From Collinsella sp. (GTDB lineage: Bacteria; Actinomycetota; Coriobacteriia; Coriobacteriales; Coriobacteriaceae), in contig DXLY01000095.1 in the NCBI GenBank assembly GCA_019414465.1, positions 1-7,512 of the forward strand: a stretch of DNA of 7,512 nt, read 5' to 3'. The position numbers and the translations under genes are program-made. How positions within the stretch are numbered: the stretch's first letter is position 1; each line of letters begins with the position of its first letter. Shown piece by piece: positions 1 through 5,875 of the stretch. Below the pieces are notes generated by a model that saw only the letters and a program-made list of their open reading frames with translations, was not told where the DNA came from and made no database searches.

Positions 1-892
1 GTGTGGGCTCGGGCTGCACGGGCGTCGCAGCGGCTGCCTCGTCCTCGGCGATATAAGCCATGCAGTCCTTCAGCTCATTCTTATAACGATTCTTCCAGCC
101 CTCATGATACTGGGGCTGGCTCGAATACTTGGTCGCCACGTTATTGACCACGCTGTTGGAGAGCGCCGTCACAAACTCGCGGTCGGACATATCATTGGAA
201 AGATTCGCCCAGCGGAAAAAGTCCCTGCAGCCACCGGTGCCGCACATGTTGGTAATGCTCCACACCATGCCCTTGACGCAATCGGCGCGGCCCGAAATAT
301 CAATACCCAGGCCGCTCTTGAGCCACGCCTCGGTCACCGCATAGTACGAGTTGTACGCATACGCATCTTGAAGTGCTGAGAACTCAACAGGATCGGTGTT
401 GTACGCACCTTGGAAGGCATCCTGCGCGATATGGCCCAGCTCGGTGAGCTGGCCGTTCTCGTACATGACATTACTCGTGTTGGAAATCTCGCTGCCGCGA
501 TCAATCGCATCCTTGAGCATGCTGTATTTTTCGGGGTTGTAGTTGTAGGCCTGCTTCATAAACGGAATGAGCGACCAACGACGGTCGAACTGGTAATAAC
601 CCAGCGCGTTATAGCCGTCACCGTACGAAAAGCCCTGGTTGTAGTTGCCATGGCTCTCGTACTTGGTAAAGTACTTCATCTCGGGAGTCACGTTGACAAA
701 CGAAACGCCCTGGACCGACCTCAGTACGCCCGAGAAAGACTGCTGGGTGTAGAGACCCTTATCGATATCGGTGGCATCCGAGGCAACGCCCGGCGTGGGC
801 TCCTCGGCAGCAGCGGGTGCCGGCGCGGAAATGGCGCCAAACGAAAGCGCCAGCGTCAGGCCCGCGACAATCGCGGAATGCTTGGGCTGCAT
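1..892 (-). CDS. Secreted protein with a possible lysozyme-like domain (partial, 3' end beyond window)
   Basis: An open frame runs on the minus strand from an ATG at 892 to the window edge, 297 codons with no stop. The start is supported by a GGGAGGA Shine-Dalgarno about 6 nt upstream. The protein opens with a signal peptide: K4, a hydrophobic stretch at about 7-23, and an Ala-Pro-rich end with likely cleavage after A29 (AAA|EE). Residues about 70-280 form one aromatic-rich globular region. Around 75-102 it has F-T-K-Y-E79-S-x-G followed by A-L-G-Y-Y-Q-F, which resembles the catalytic-Glu and SYGxYQ-like part of lysozyme-like domains in VgrG-related and phage-type muramidases. That resemblance comes from memory and is weak. 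Four cysteines (205, 217, 222, 277) could form disulfides. The last visible residues are acidic then Pro-rich (AAAATPVQPEP), like a linker to a further domain outside the window. It is probably exported and acts at the cell wall; exact function unknown. Confidence 0.8.
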   Translation of the reverse strand, partial: MQPKHSAIVAGLTLALSFGAISAPAPAAAEEPTPGVASDATDIDKGLYTQQSFSGVLRSVQGVSFVNVTPEMKYFTKYESHGNYNQGFSYGDGYNALGYYQFDRRWSLIPFMKQAYNYNPEKYSMLKDAIDRGSEISNTSNVMYENGQLTELGHIAQDAFQGAYNTDPVEFSALQDAYAYNSYYAVTEAWLKSGLGIDISGRADCVKGMVWSITNMCGTGGCRDFFRWANLSNDMSDREFVTALSNSVVNNVATKYSSQPQYHEGWKNRYKNELKDCMAYIAEDEAAAATPVQPEPT

Positions 893-962
893 AAGATCCT
901 CCCTGCATTGGTATAGTTAAAGTGCAGTTTGCAAAGATAGAAATAAGTATTGCAGCTCGCCC

Positions 963-1001
963 GTTGTTGCACAACAACCCCTCGGTAAACGGCAACAACC
1001 C
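963..1001. repeat. GTTGTTG/CAACAAC inverted and direct repeats upstream of the secreted-protein gene
   Basis: In the 128-nt gap 893-1020 there is a short palindrome, GTTGTTG-CA-CAACAAC (963-978). The nine bases CAACAACCC then occur twice, at 972-980 and 993-1001, with a 21-bp period, about two helical turns. Neither strand has a T tract after the palindrome, so it is a poor intrinsic terminator. Its place upstream of the minus-strand secreted-protein gene fits an operator or promoter-proximal protein site, but no regulator is identified. A weak -10-like TATACC (minus strand, 910-915) lies between it and that gene, without a convincing -35. Nothing else was seen in this gap. Confidence 0.4.
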
Positions 1002-1020
1002 TCCGCGAAATCTTAAGGAA

Positions 1021-1440
1021 TTAAACAAACTGGTCGTCGGGCGCCATCAGAAGCTCGCCGTATCGCTCCATCAGCCCGTCCCTCAACTGACAGAAAGCGG
1101 GGATATAGACGTTCAAGATGCGCTGAATCAAGTCTTGAGCGAGCTTGTTGTCGTAGATATGGACGTTCGTATTGCGGTCTCTGAGCATATCTAGCCAGGC
1201 CGCCTCATCAATAAAGTCGTAGAATCGGTACGACTCCTTCAAGATGGCACGAGGAGACCCCGACGCGGCAAGCGTGGCGCCTTCATACTCGAGCAGACGC
1301 TTAAGGAGCTTCCAGCTCAGTTCAAATTGAAGATTGAACTTATTAATCAATCCACTCTGAACAAAATCATTGTTGAGATCCTGATTGGGCGCATCCTCAA
1401 GATTCGCCAAGGCGCTGGCAAAGTTCTCATATTTTTTCAT
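1021..1440 (-). CDS. HEPN-family toxin / nucleotidyltransferase substrate-binding protein (HepT-like)
   Basis: This 139-residue, mostly helical protein belongs to the nucleotidyltransferase substrate-binding group (HI0074-like, HEPN superfamily). The visible family signs are an N-terminal helix with regularly spaced hydrophobics, F39-E-L-S-W-K-L-L-K typical of this group, and the HEPN active-site motif R89-N-T-N-V-H94-I-Y96, an exact R-x4-H-x-Y. In characterised HepT-MntA (type VII) systems, HEPN toxins act as RNases, and the partner MNT enzyme silences the toxin by adding AMP units to the motif tyrosine. Y96 is the equivalent here; this is inference from the motif and the neighbour. The start overlaps the MNT gene by 14 nt and has no strong Shine-Dalgarno, so translation is probably coupled to that gene. 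GC is about 49% by hand count, clearly lower than the suf genes, which suggests horizontal acquisition. Confidence 0.88.
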   Translation of the reverse strand: MKKYENFASALANLEDAPNQDLNNDFVQSGLINKFNLQFELSWKLLKRLLEYEGATLAASGSPRAILKESYRFYDFIDEAAWLDMLRDRNTNVHIYDNKLAQDLIQRILNVYIPAFCQLRDGLMERYGELLMAPDDQFV

Positions 1441-1714
1441 ACAGAATCACACCATCCCTGGCAATTTCATCGAGCAATTGCTGCGATAAGGGCTCATCGA
1501 GATTGACGACATCTACATCTAAAAGAGTATCAAGACGCTCCTCGATCAAATATGACAACCGGCCGAAATCCCGGCAACCTGCTACTGCGATGTCAATATC
1601 GCTCTTAGGCAAGTTGTCACCTCGAGCGCGGGAGCCAAACAGCACAACCTTCTCGGCGTCACACTCCCGAGCAAAAACTTCAATTTGCTTATACACCTTG
1701 TCGAGAGATGCCAT
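1427..1714 (-). CDS. Minimal nucleotidyltransferase (MntA-like antitoxin)
   Basis: This 95-residue protein is a small DNA polymerase beta-type nucleotidyltransferase. The metal and nucleotide motif is complete: G27-S28, ten residues, then D39-I-D41 (GS-x10-D-x-D). A likely third acidic ligand is D68 in V-D-V-V-N. The length is typical of MNT proteins found beside HEPN genes. In type VII toxin-antitoxin systems the MNT partner transfers AMP from ATP onto the HEPN toxin and inactivates it, so the intact catalytic residues fit an active antitoxin. The ATG at 1714 lies 8 nt after the Rrf2 stop, and only a weak TAGGG serves as Shine-Dalgarno, so translation may depend on the upstream gene. The 3' end overlaps the HEPN start by 14 nt. 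The family call is strong; the toxin-antitoxin role follows from the pairing and has not been shown here. Confidence 0.9.
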   Translation of the reverse strand: MASLDKVYKQIEVFARECDAEKVVLFGSRARGDNLPKSDIDIAVAGCRDFGRLSYLIEERLDTLLDVDVVNLDEPLSQQLLDEIARDGVILYEKI

Positions 1715-1722
1715 TTGCAGCC

Positions 1723-2154
1723 CTACAGCTTAATGTCAAAGTTGATTTCGGGGACGGCGGCCAGGTCGGCCAACGTCACGCCGTCGACGTACTTTTCGAT
1801 CACGTCGTCCAGGCCGCGCCAGAACTTGACGGTCGAGCAAAGATCGCTGCGAGTGCAGCTGTTGTCGATGCCATCGCACGCCACTGGAGCCGTGCTGCCC
1901 TCGACGGCGCGCAGGATGTCGCCGGCACGCACCTCGGCCGGGTCCTTGGCCATCATGTAGCCGCCGCCCTTGCCGCGCACGCTCTTAAGCAGGCCCGCCT
2001 TCATAAGCGGACGAACCAGCTGCTCCAGATACTTTTGTGAGATATGCTCGCGGTCGGCAACCTCGCGCAGGGCAATCTTGCCCTCGGCGTCGCCCAGCGC
2101 CGCGATATAGATCATCAGCCGGAGGGCATAGCGGCCCTTGGAAGAAATGAGCAT
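1723..2154 (-). CDS. Rrf2/IscR-family transcriptional regulator, probable Fe-S sensor of the suf genes
   Basis: This 143-residue protein has the standard Rrf2 layout. It opens M-L-I-S-S-K-G-R-Y-A-L-R, followed by a winged helix with a recognition helix at about 37-48 (H-I-S-Q-K-Y-L-E-Q-L-V) and the wing K-S-V-R-G-K-G-G-G-Y at 57-66. A cysteine trio follows at C93, C100 and C106 (spacing x6, x5). E. coli IscR uses C92, C98, C104 and H107 for a [2Fe-2S] cluster; the equivalent His is not visible here, so the fourth ligand may differ. The start at 2154 was chosen because the protein then begins at the conserved family N-terminus and has GGGAGG about 6 nt upstream. An upstream in-frame ATG at 2232 would place coding sequence over the palindromes. 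The gene is divergent from sufCBDSU, so it is likely the suf and autoregulatory switch. MNT and HEPN genes follow directly. Confidence 0.92.
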   Translation of the reverse strand: MLISSKGRYALRLMIYIAALGDAEGKIALREVADREHISQKYLEQLVRPLMKAGLLKSVRGKGGGYMMAKDPAEVRAGDILRAVEGSTAPVACDGIDNSCTRSDLCSTVKFWRGLDDVIEKYVDGVTLADLAAVPEINFDIKL

Positions 2155-2174
2155 ACCTACCCTCCCATCGCATC

Positions 2175-2205
2175 TGGGACAACATAACCAGGTTTGTTTG
2201 TCCCA
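2175..2205. promoter_or_regulatory. 31-bp palindromic operator, copy A (rrf2-proximal)
   Basis: The outer arms TGGGACAA (2175-2182) and TTGTCCCA (2198-2205) are perfect inverses. The inner AACC-A-GGTT core is also symmetric, so 12 of 15 half-site positions match around the central A at 2190. The site lies just upstream of the regulator's Shine-Dalgarno and just downstream of its candidate -10 (2207-2212), where bound protein would block transcription. Assignment to the Rrf2 protein is inference from position and symmetry. Confidence 0.75.
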
Positions 2206-2206
2206 A

Positions 2207-2212
2207 ATCTTA
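2207..2212 (-). promoter_or_regulatory. Candidate -10 of the rrf2-MNT-HEPN transcript
   Basis: Read on the minus strand this is TAAGAT (4 of 6 to TATAAT), lying between the two palindromes. No good -35 is present at 16-18 bp; the best partial match is TTGTGT at 2227-2232, spaced 14 bp, inside copy B. If it is used, transcription would start inside copy A, so both palindromes would cover promoter elements. The call is weak. Confidence 0.3.
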
Positions 2213-2218
2213 AGTAAA

Positions 2219-2249
2219 TGGGACAAACACAACAGGTTATTTTGTCCCA
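2219..2249. promoter_or_regulatory. 31-bp palindromic operator, copy B (suf-proximal)
   Basis: The arms TGGGACAAA (2219-2227) and TTTGTCCCA (2241-2249) form a perfect 9-bp inverse around the central A at 2234. The inner part is less symmetric, with 11 of 15 half-site positions matching overall. It is the same length and shares the arms and the A-GGTT centre with copy A. Centre-to-centre spacing is 44 bp, close to four helical turns, so dimers would sit on the same face of the DNA. It lies about 85 bp upstream of the predicted suf transcription start. Confidence 0.75.
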
Positions 2250-2270
2250 GAATTTGAAAAGTCGAGTGGA

Positions 2271-2294
2271 TTAGTCGGGTTTTCCCTTGACTAA
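2271..2294. repeat. Inverted repeat overlapping the suf -35 element
   Basis: TTAGTC (2271-2276) pairs with GACTAA (2289-2294), and inside it GGG-TTTT-CCC pairs with only a 2-nt TT bulge on one side. The right arm overlaps the predicted -35 TTGACT (2287-2292). It is distinct in sequence from the two 31-bp palindromes, so it could be a site for a second regulator. It could also form a hairpin if transcribed from further upstream. Confidence 0.45.
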
Positions 2295-2314
2295 CGCCGA
2301 ACCCATAGTAACTT
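2287..2314 (+). promoter_or_regulatory. Predicted sigma-70-type promoter of the suf operon
   Basis: The -35 is TTGACT (2287-2292, 5 of 6 to TTGACA). It is followed by a 16-bp spacer and a weak -10, TAACTT (2309-2314, 3 of 6). This is the best pairing between the palindromes and sufC. It predicts a start near 2320 and a leader of about 60 nt. The poor -10 would fit a promoter needing an activator, which is inference. Confidence 0.45.
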
Positions 2315-2339
2315 TATTCCGAGAAGATTCCTAGGGTTT

Positions 2340-2359
2340 AGTACACCTATGAGTACACC
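2340..2359 (+). repeat. AGTACACC direct repeat in the suf leader
   Basis: AGTACACC occurs at 2340-2347 and again at 2352-2359, a 12-bp period, just upstream of sufC. The upstream in-frame ATG at 2349 lies between the copies. The role is unknown, and an 8-bp match could be chance. Confidence 0.35.
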
Positions 2360-2378
2360 ATATACAGAGAGGGACAGC

Positions 2379-3179
2379 ATGAGCGCAAATCCGCTGCTTT
2401 CCATCGAAGGTCTTACCGCCTCCGTGGACGAGAAGACCATCCTCCACAACGTCAACCTCAACGTCGCCGCCGGCGAGACCCATGTGCTGATGGGACCCAA
2501 CGGCGCCGGCAAGTCCACCCTCGGCCACCTGGTCATGGGCGACCCCGTCTACACGGTCAACGACGGCCGTATCGTCTTTGACGGCCAGGACATCACCGAG
2601 CTCACCACCGACAAGCGTTCGCGCGCCGGCCTGTTCCTGAGCTTCCAGGCCCCGGTCGAGATCCCAGGCGTGCCGCTGTCGAGCTTTTTGCGTGCCAGCA
2701 TCGCCGGCCGTCCCGGCCTGGAGATGAAGGGCAAGGAATTCCGCCGTCGCGTCAAGGAGCTCGCGGCCGAGCTCAACATGGATACCGCCTACCTCAACCG
2801 CGAGTTGGGCGTAGGCTTCTCGGGCGGCGAGAAGAAGAAGGTCGAGATGCTCCAGCTTCTGCTGCTGCAGCCCAAACTCGCCATCCTGGACGAGACCGAC
2901 TCAGGCCTGGACGTCGACGCCCTGTCCACCGTCAGCCACGGCATGGACGCGTACCGCAAGAGCTGCGACGGCTCCATGCTCATCATCACGCACAACACGC
3001 GCATCTTGGAGCACCTGGATGTCGACCGCGTCCACGTTATGGTCAAGGGCCACATCGTGCGCGAGGACGATGCCTCGCTCATCCCCTGGATCGACAAGAA
3101 TGGTTTTGAGACCTTCGAGCGCGAGGCCGCCGAGCAGCGCGCCCAGGCCGAGGCCGCCGCTGCCGAGCAGCAGGCGTAA
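2379..3179 (+). CDS. sufC: SufC, ABC-type ATPase of the SufBCD Fe-S assembly complex
   Basis: This 266-residue cytosolic ATPase powers conformational change of the SufB-SufD scaffold during Fe-S cluster assembly. All ABC elements are present: Walker A G39-P-N-G-A-G-K-S-T47, Q-loop Q90, signature F-S148-G-G-E-K-K-K, Walker B L-A-I-L-D171-E172, D-loop S-G-L-D178, and switch H205. The E-T-D-S-G-L-D form and the F-S-G-G-E-K-K-K signature are typical of SufC rather than transport ATPases. The start at 2379 is preferred because GAGAGGG lies about 6 nt upstream. An in-frame ATG at 2349 would add ten residues but has no good Shine-Dalgarno. The last 20 or so residues are Ala/Glu/Gln-rich and look like an extra tail. 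It is the first gene of the operon, with sufB starting 12 nt after its stop. Confidence 0.95.
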   Translation: MSANPLLSIEGLTASVDEKTILHNVNLNVAAGETHVLMGPNGAGKSTLGHLVMGDPVYTVNDGRIVFDGQDITELTTDKRSRAGLFLSFQAPVEIPGVPLSSFLRASIAGRPGLEMKGKEFRRRVKELAAELNMDTAYLNRELGVGFSGGEKKKVEMLQLLLLQPKLAILDETDSGLDVDALSTVSHGMDAYRKSCDGSMLIITHNTRILEHLDVDRVHVMVKGHIVREDDASLIPWIDKNGFETFEREAAEQRAQAEAAAAEQQA

Positions 3180-3191
3180 AGGGGCGACGCA

Positions 3192-4604
3192 ATGACCAAG
3201 AACCGCACCGAGGTCGCGGACATCGACCGCAGCCTCTACGACTTCACCTATGGCGAGGAGGGATTCGAGCGCCTCGACGCCGGCATCACGCCCGACATCG
3301 TGCGCGAGATCAGCGCCAAGAAGGACGAGCCACAGTGGATGCTCGACCTGCGCCTCAAGTCCCTCGAGATTTTCAAACGCTTCCCGGATCCGACGTGGGG
3401 CCCCTCCATCGAGGGCTTGGACATGGACAACATCGTCACCTACGTCAAGCCCAACACCGACCAAAAACACGACTGGGAGTCGGTGCCCGACGACATCAAG
3501 AACACCTTTGAGCGCCTGGGCATCCCCGAGGCCGAGCGCAGCTACCTGGCAGGCGTCGGCGCGCAGTACGACTCCGAGCTGGTCTACCACAACATGCAGG
3601 ACACCGCGTCCAAGATGGGCATCGTCTACTCCGGCATCGAGGAGGCCCTGCACGACCCGCAGTGGGAACCGCTCATCCACGAGAAGTTTATGACGCTCAT
3701 CCCGCCCACCGACCACAAGTTTGCGGCCCTGCACGGCGCCGTATGGTCGGGCGGCTCGTTTGTCTACGTGCCCAAGGGCACCAAGCTCGACTTCCCGCTG
3801 CAGAGCTACTTCCGTCTTAACGCCAAGGGCGCCGGCCAGTTTGAGCACACGCTCATCATCGTCGAGGACGACGCCGACCTGCACTTTATCGAGGGTTGCT
3901 CCGCGCCCAAGTACAACGTAGCCAACCTCCACGCCGGCGCCGTCGAGCTCTTTGTGGGCAAACGCGCACACCTGCGCTACTCGACCATCGAGAACTGGTC
4001 CAAGAACATGTACAACCTCAACACCAAGCGTGCGCGCGTGGACGAGGACGGCGACATCGAGTGGATCAGTGGCTCCTTCGGCAGCCACGTGGGCTACCTC
4101 TATCCCATGAGCGTGCTCAACGGCCGCCGCGCCCGTTCCAGCTTTACCGGCATCACCTTTGCCGGCGCCGGTCAAAACCTCGACACCGGCTGCAAGGTCG
4201 TGCTCAACGCACCCGATACCTCGGCAACCGTCGAGACCAAGGGCATCTCTAAGAGCGGCGGCATCCAGACGTTCCGCAGCTCTATTGTGGCGACGCCCAA
4301 GGCCGAGGGCTCCAAGGCAACCGTGAGCTGCCAGTCGCTGATGCTCGACGACCAGAGCCGCTCCGACACTATTCCGGCCATGGACATCCGCGCCAAGAAC
4401 GTCGATATCGGCCACGAGGCCACCATCGGACGTATCGGCGACGACAAGGTGTTCTACCTGATGAGCCGCGGCATCTCGGAGGAAGAGGCCCGCACCATGA
4501 TCGTCAACGGCTTTGCCAACCCGGTCTCCAAGGAGCTGCCGCTGGAGTACGCCGTCGAGATGAACAACCTGATCAAGCTCGAGATGGAAGGAGCGATCGG
4601 ATAA
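3192..4604 (+). CDS. sufB: SufB, Fe-S cluster assembly scaffold subunit
   Basis: This 470-residue protein has the normal length for Gram-positive SufB. With SufC and SufD it forms the complex on which clusters are built in the cytosol. Recognisable family stretches are the G-G-S-F-V-Y-V-P-K-G entry to the beta-helix, H-F-I-E-G-C236-S-A-P, Y-S-T-I-E-N-W, and the C-terminal G-H408-E-A-T-I-G-R-I-G-D-D-K-V-F-Y-L-M-S-R-G-I. C236 matches the conserved Cys of E. coli SufB (C254), which takes part in sulfur transfer. The later E. coli Cys (C405) falls in S-R-S-D-T (389-393) here and is absent; as far as I recall this S-D-T-I-P form is usual in Gram-positive SufB. AAAGGGG about 7 nt upstream supports the start. 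The stop and the sufD start share one base (TAATG). Confidence 0.96.
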   Translation: MTKNRTEVADIDRSLYDFTYGEEGFERLDAGITPDIVREISAKKDEPQWMLDLRLKSLEIFKRFPDPTWGPSIEGLDMDNIVTYVKPNTDQKHDWESVPDDIKNTFERLGIPEAERSYLAGVGAQYDSELVYHNMQDTASKMGIVYSGIEEALHDPQWEPLIHEKFMTLIPPTDHKFAALHGAVWSGGSFVYVPKGTKLDFPLQSYFRLNAKGAGQFEHTLIIVEDDADLHFIEGCSAPKYNVANLHAGAVELFVGKRAHLRYSTIENWSKNMYNLNTKRARVDEDGDIEWISGSFGSHVGYLYPMSVLNGRRARSSFTGITFAGAGQNLDTGCKVVLNAPDTSATVETKGISKSGGIQTFRSSIVATPKAEGSKATVSCQSLMLDDQSRSDTIPAMDIRAKNVDIGHEATIGRIGDDKVFYLMSRGISEEEARTMIVNGFANPVSKELPLEYAVEMNNLIKLEMEGAIG

Positions 4605-5875
4605 TGAAACAGACCACCAACACCGCTGCTACCACCCTTGAGCAGGTCAACGCGATGCCGGCAGCCACTTGGGGTTGGCTCAAGATGAACCAGACCAAGC
4701 TCGAGCTCTCTGACGAGCTTGCCCCCGCTCCCGCCGAGACCATTGAGGTTGAGGGCTTGGACGAGCAGTTTGCTGGCGTGGCAGACGCGTTCGACGCCGC
4801 CATGGACGCCATGGCCGAGCGCTTCCCCGAGCGCCGCGCCTCCGCGCCCGGCGATGCCGCCGACCGCGCCCGCATCACGCCCGAGACCGAGCTCGACGTG
4901 CCCGCCACCTCCGTCTACCAGGCCGGTGCCATTAAGCTGGAGGAGGAGCTCTCCCCCGCTGAGGCCTTCGAGACTGGCATGGGCGAGGCTGCCTACACCT
5001 ACCTGGCCGACCATGCTACCAAGCGCATCGTCATCGATGTGCCCGCATACAAGCACGCCACGGTTACCGTGCGCGTGAGCGCTGTCGATGCCGCCGCGGC
5101 CATCGCCGCCATCGACGTCGTCGCCCGTCCCCAGTCGACGCTCGATCTGCTTATTGCCCTGGACTCCCCCGTTGCCGGCGAGGGCGTCGTGGGATCCGTG
5201 CTGCGCGTGTGCGCTCACGAGTACGCCACCGTCAACTTGACCTGCACGCAGACGCTCGATGACAGCTGGATCGCACTCGATGACACCGGCCTGTTCCTGG
5301 ACGAGGGCGCGCGCGTCAACGTGCAGCACACCGTCCTGGGTGCCGGTGCCAGCGCCACCGGCCTTGCCGGCGACCTGCTGGGCGACACCGCCAAGGTGAC
5401 GATCGATACCGATTACCTGGGTGCCCGCGAACAGGTGCGCGACTTTAACTACGAGCTGCGCCACCGCGGTCGCAAGACCGAGTGCGAGATCGACGCCAAT
5501 GGCGTGCTGACCGGCACGTCCAAGAAGGTCTACCGCGGCACCATCGACCTCGTGCACGGCTGCAAGGGCGCCGTCGGCACCGAGCGCGAGACCGTACTGC
5601 TCGCCAACAAGGGCGTCGACAACAAGACCGTCCCCGTCATCCTCTGCGACGAGGACGACGTCGCCGGCAACCACGGCGCCACCATCGGCCACGTCCGCGA
5701 CGAGCAGCTGTTCTACCTCGCCTGCCGCGGCCTTGACCAAAACGCTGCCGAGGACCTGTTCATCCGCGCCAAGCTTGAGGACGCTGCGCTTTCCGCCACT
5801 GACGAGCGCACCCGCGCCACCGTCGTCCGCTTGGGCAACAACCTGATCGACAACTTTGAAGAGGAGCTCGCATGA
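4604..5875 (+). CDS. sufD: SufD, Fe-S cluster assembly scaffold subunit
   Basis: This 423-residue paralogue of SufB pairs with it and with SufC to make the SufBC2D complex. The N-terminal third is poorly conserved, with an Ala/Glu-rich stretch. From about residue 150 it follows the SufBD beta-helix pattern, and the C-terminal signature is clear: Y-R-G-T-I-D-L, then N-H357-G-A-T-I-G-H-V-R-D-E-Q-L-F-Y-L-A-C-R-G-L. H357 matches the His of E. coli SufD (H360) implicated in cluster building and iron acquisition at the SufB-SufD interface. Position after sufB, and lack of the SufB E-G-C-S-A-P motif, distinguish it from a second SufB. The ATG overlaps the sufB stop by one base, with AAGGAG (4588-4593) upstream inside sufB. 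Its end overlaps the sufS start by 4 nt (ATGA). Confidence 0.93.
   Translation: MKQTTNTAATTLEQVNAMPAATWGWLKMNQTKLELSDELAPAPAETIEVEGLDEQFAGVADAFDAAMDAMAERFPERRASAPGDAADRARITPETELDVPATSVYQAGAIKLEEELSPAEAFETGMGEAAYTYLADHATKRIVIDVPAYKHATVTVRVSAVDAAAAIAAIDVVARPQSTLDLLIALDSPVAGEGVVGSVLRVCAHEYATVNLTCTQTLDDSWIALDDTGLFLDEGARVNVQHTVLGAGASATGLAGDLLGDTAKVTIDTDYLGAREQVRDFNYELRHRGRKTECEIDANGVLTGTSKKVYRGTIDLVHGCKGAVGTERETVLLANKGVDNKTVPVILCDEDDVAGNHGATIGHVRDEQLFYLACRGLDQNAAEDLFIRAKLEDAALSATDERTRATVVRLGNNLIDNFEEELA

Noticed and set aside
104..916. Plus-strand frames 104-379 and 410-916
   Set aside because: They lie opposite the secreted-protein gene, which has a signal peptide and good Shine-Dalgarno. Their translations show no family features.
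963..978. GTTGTTG-CA-CAACAAC as a Rho-independent terminator for the HEPN gene
   Set aside because: The stem is short and GC-poor, and no T tract follows on either strand.
2155..2232. An upstream start at 2232 for the Rrf2 regulator, adding 26 residues
   Set aside because: The added residues precede the conserved family N-terminus and would be encoded by the palindromic operator region. The ATG at 2154 has a proper Shine-Dalgarno.
2175..2249. Two repeated palindromes as the start of a CRISPR array
   Set aside because: There are only two copies, 44 bp centre to centre with a 13-nt gap between them, no cas genes, and a regulatory location.
2271..2294. Inverted repeat as an E. coli-type IscR type 1 site
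   Set aside because: The GACT/AGTC elements face outward with wrong spacing relative to the type 1 consensus.
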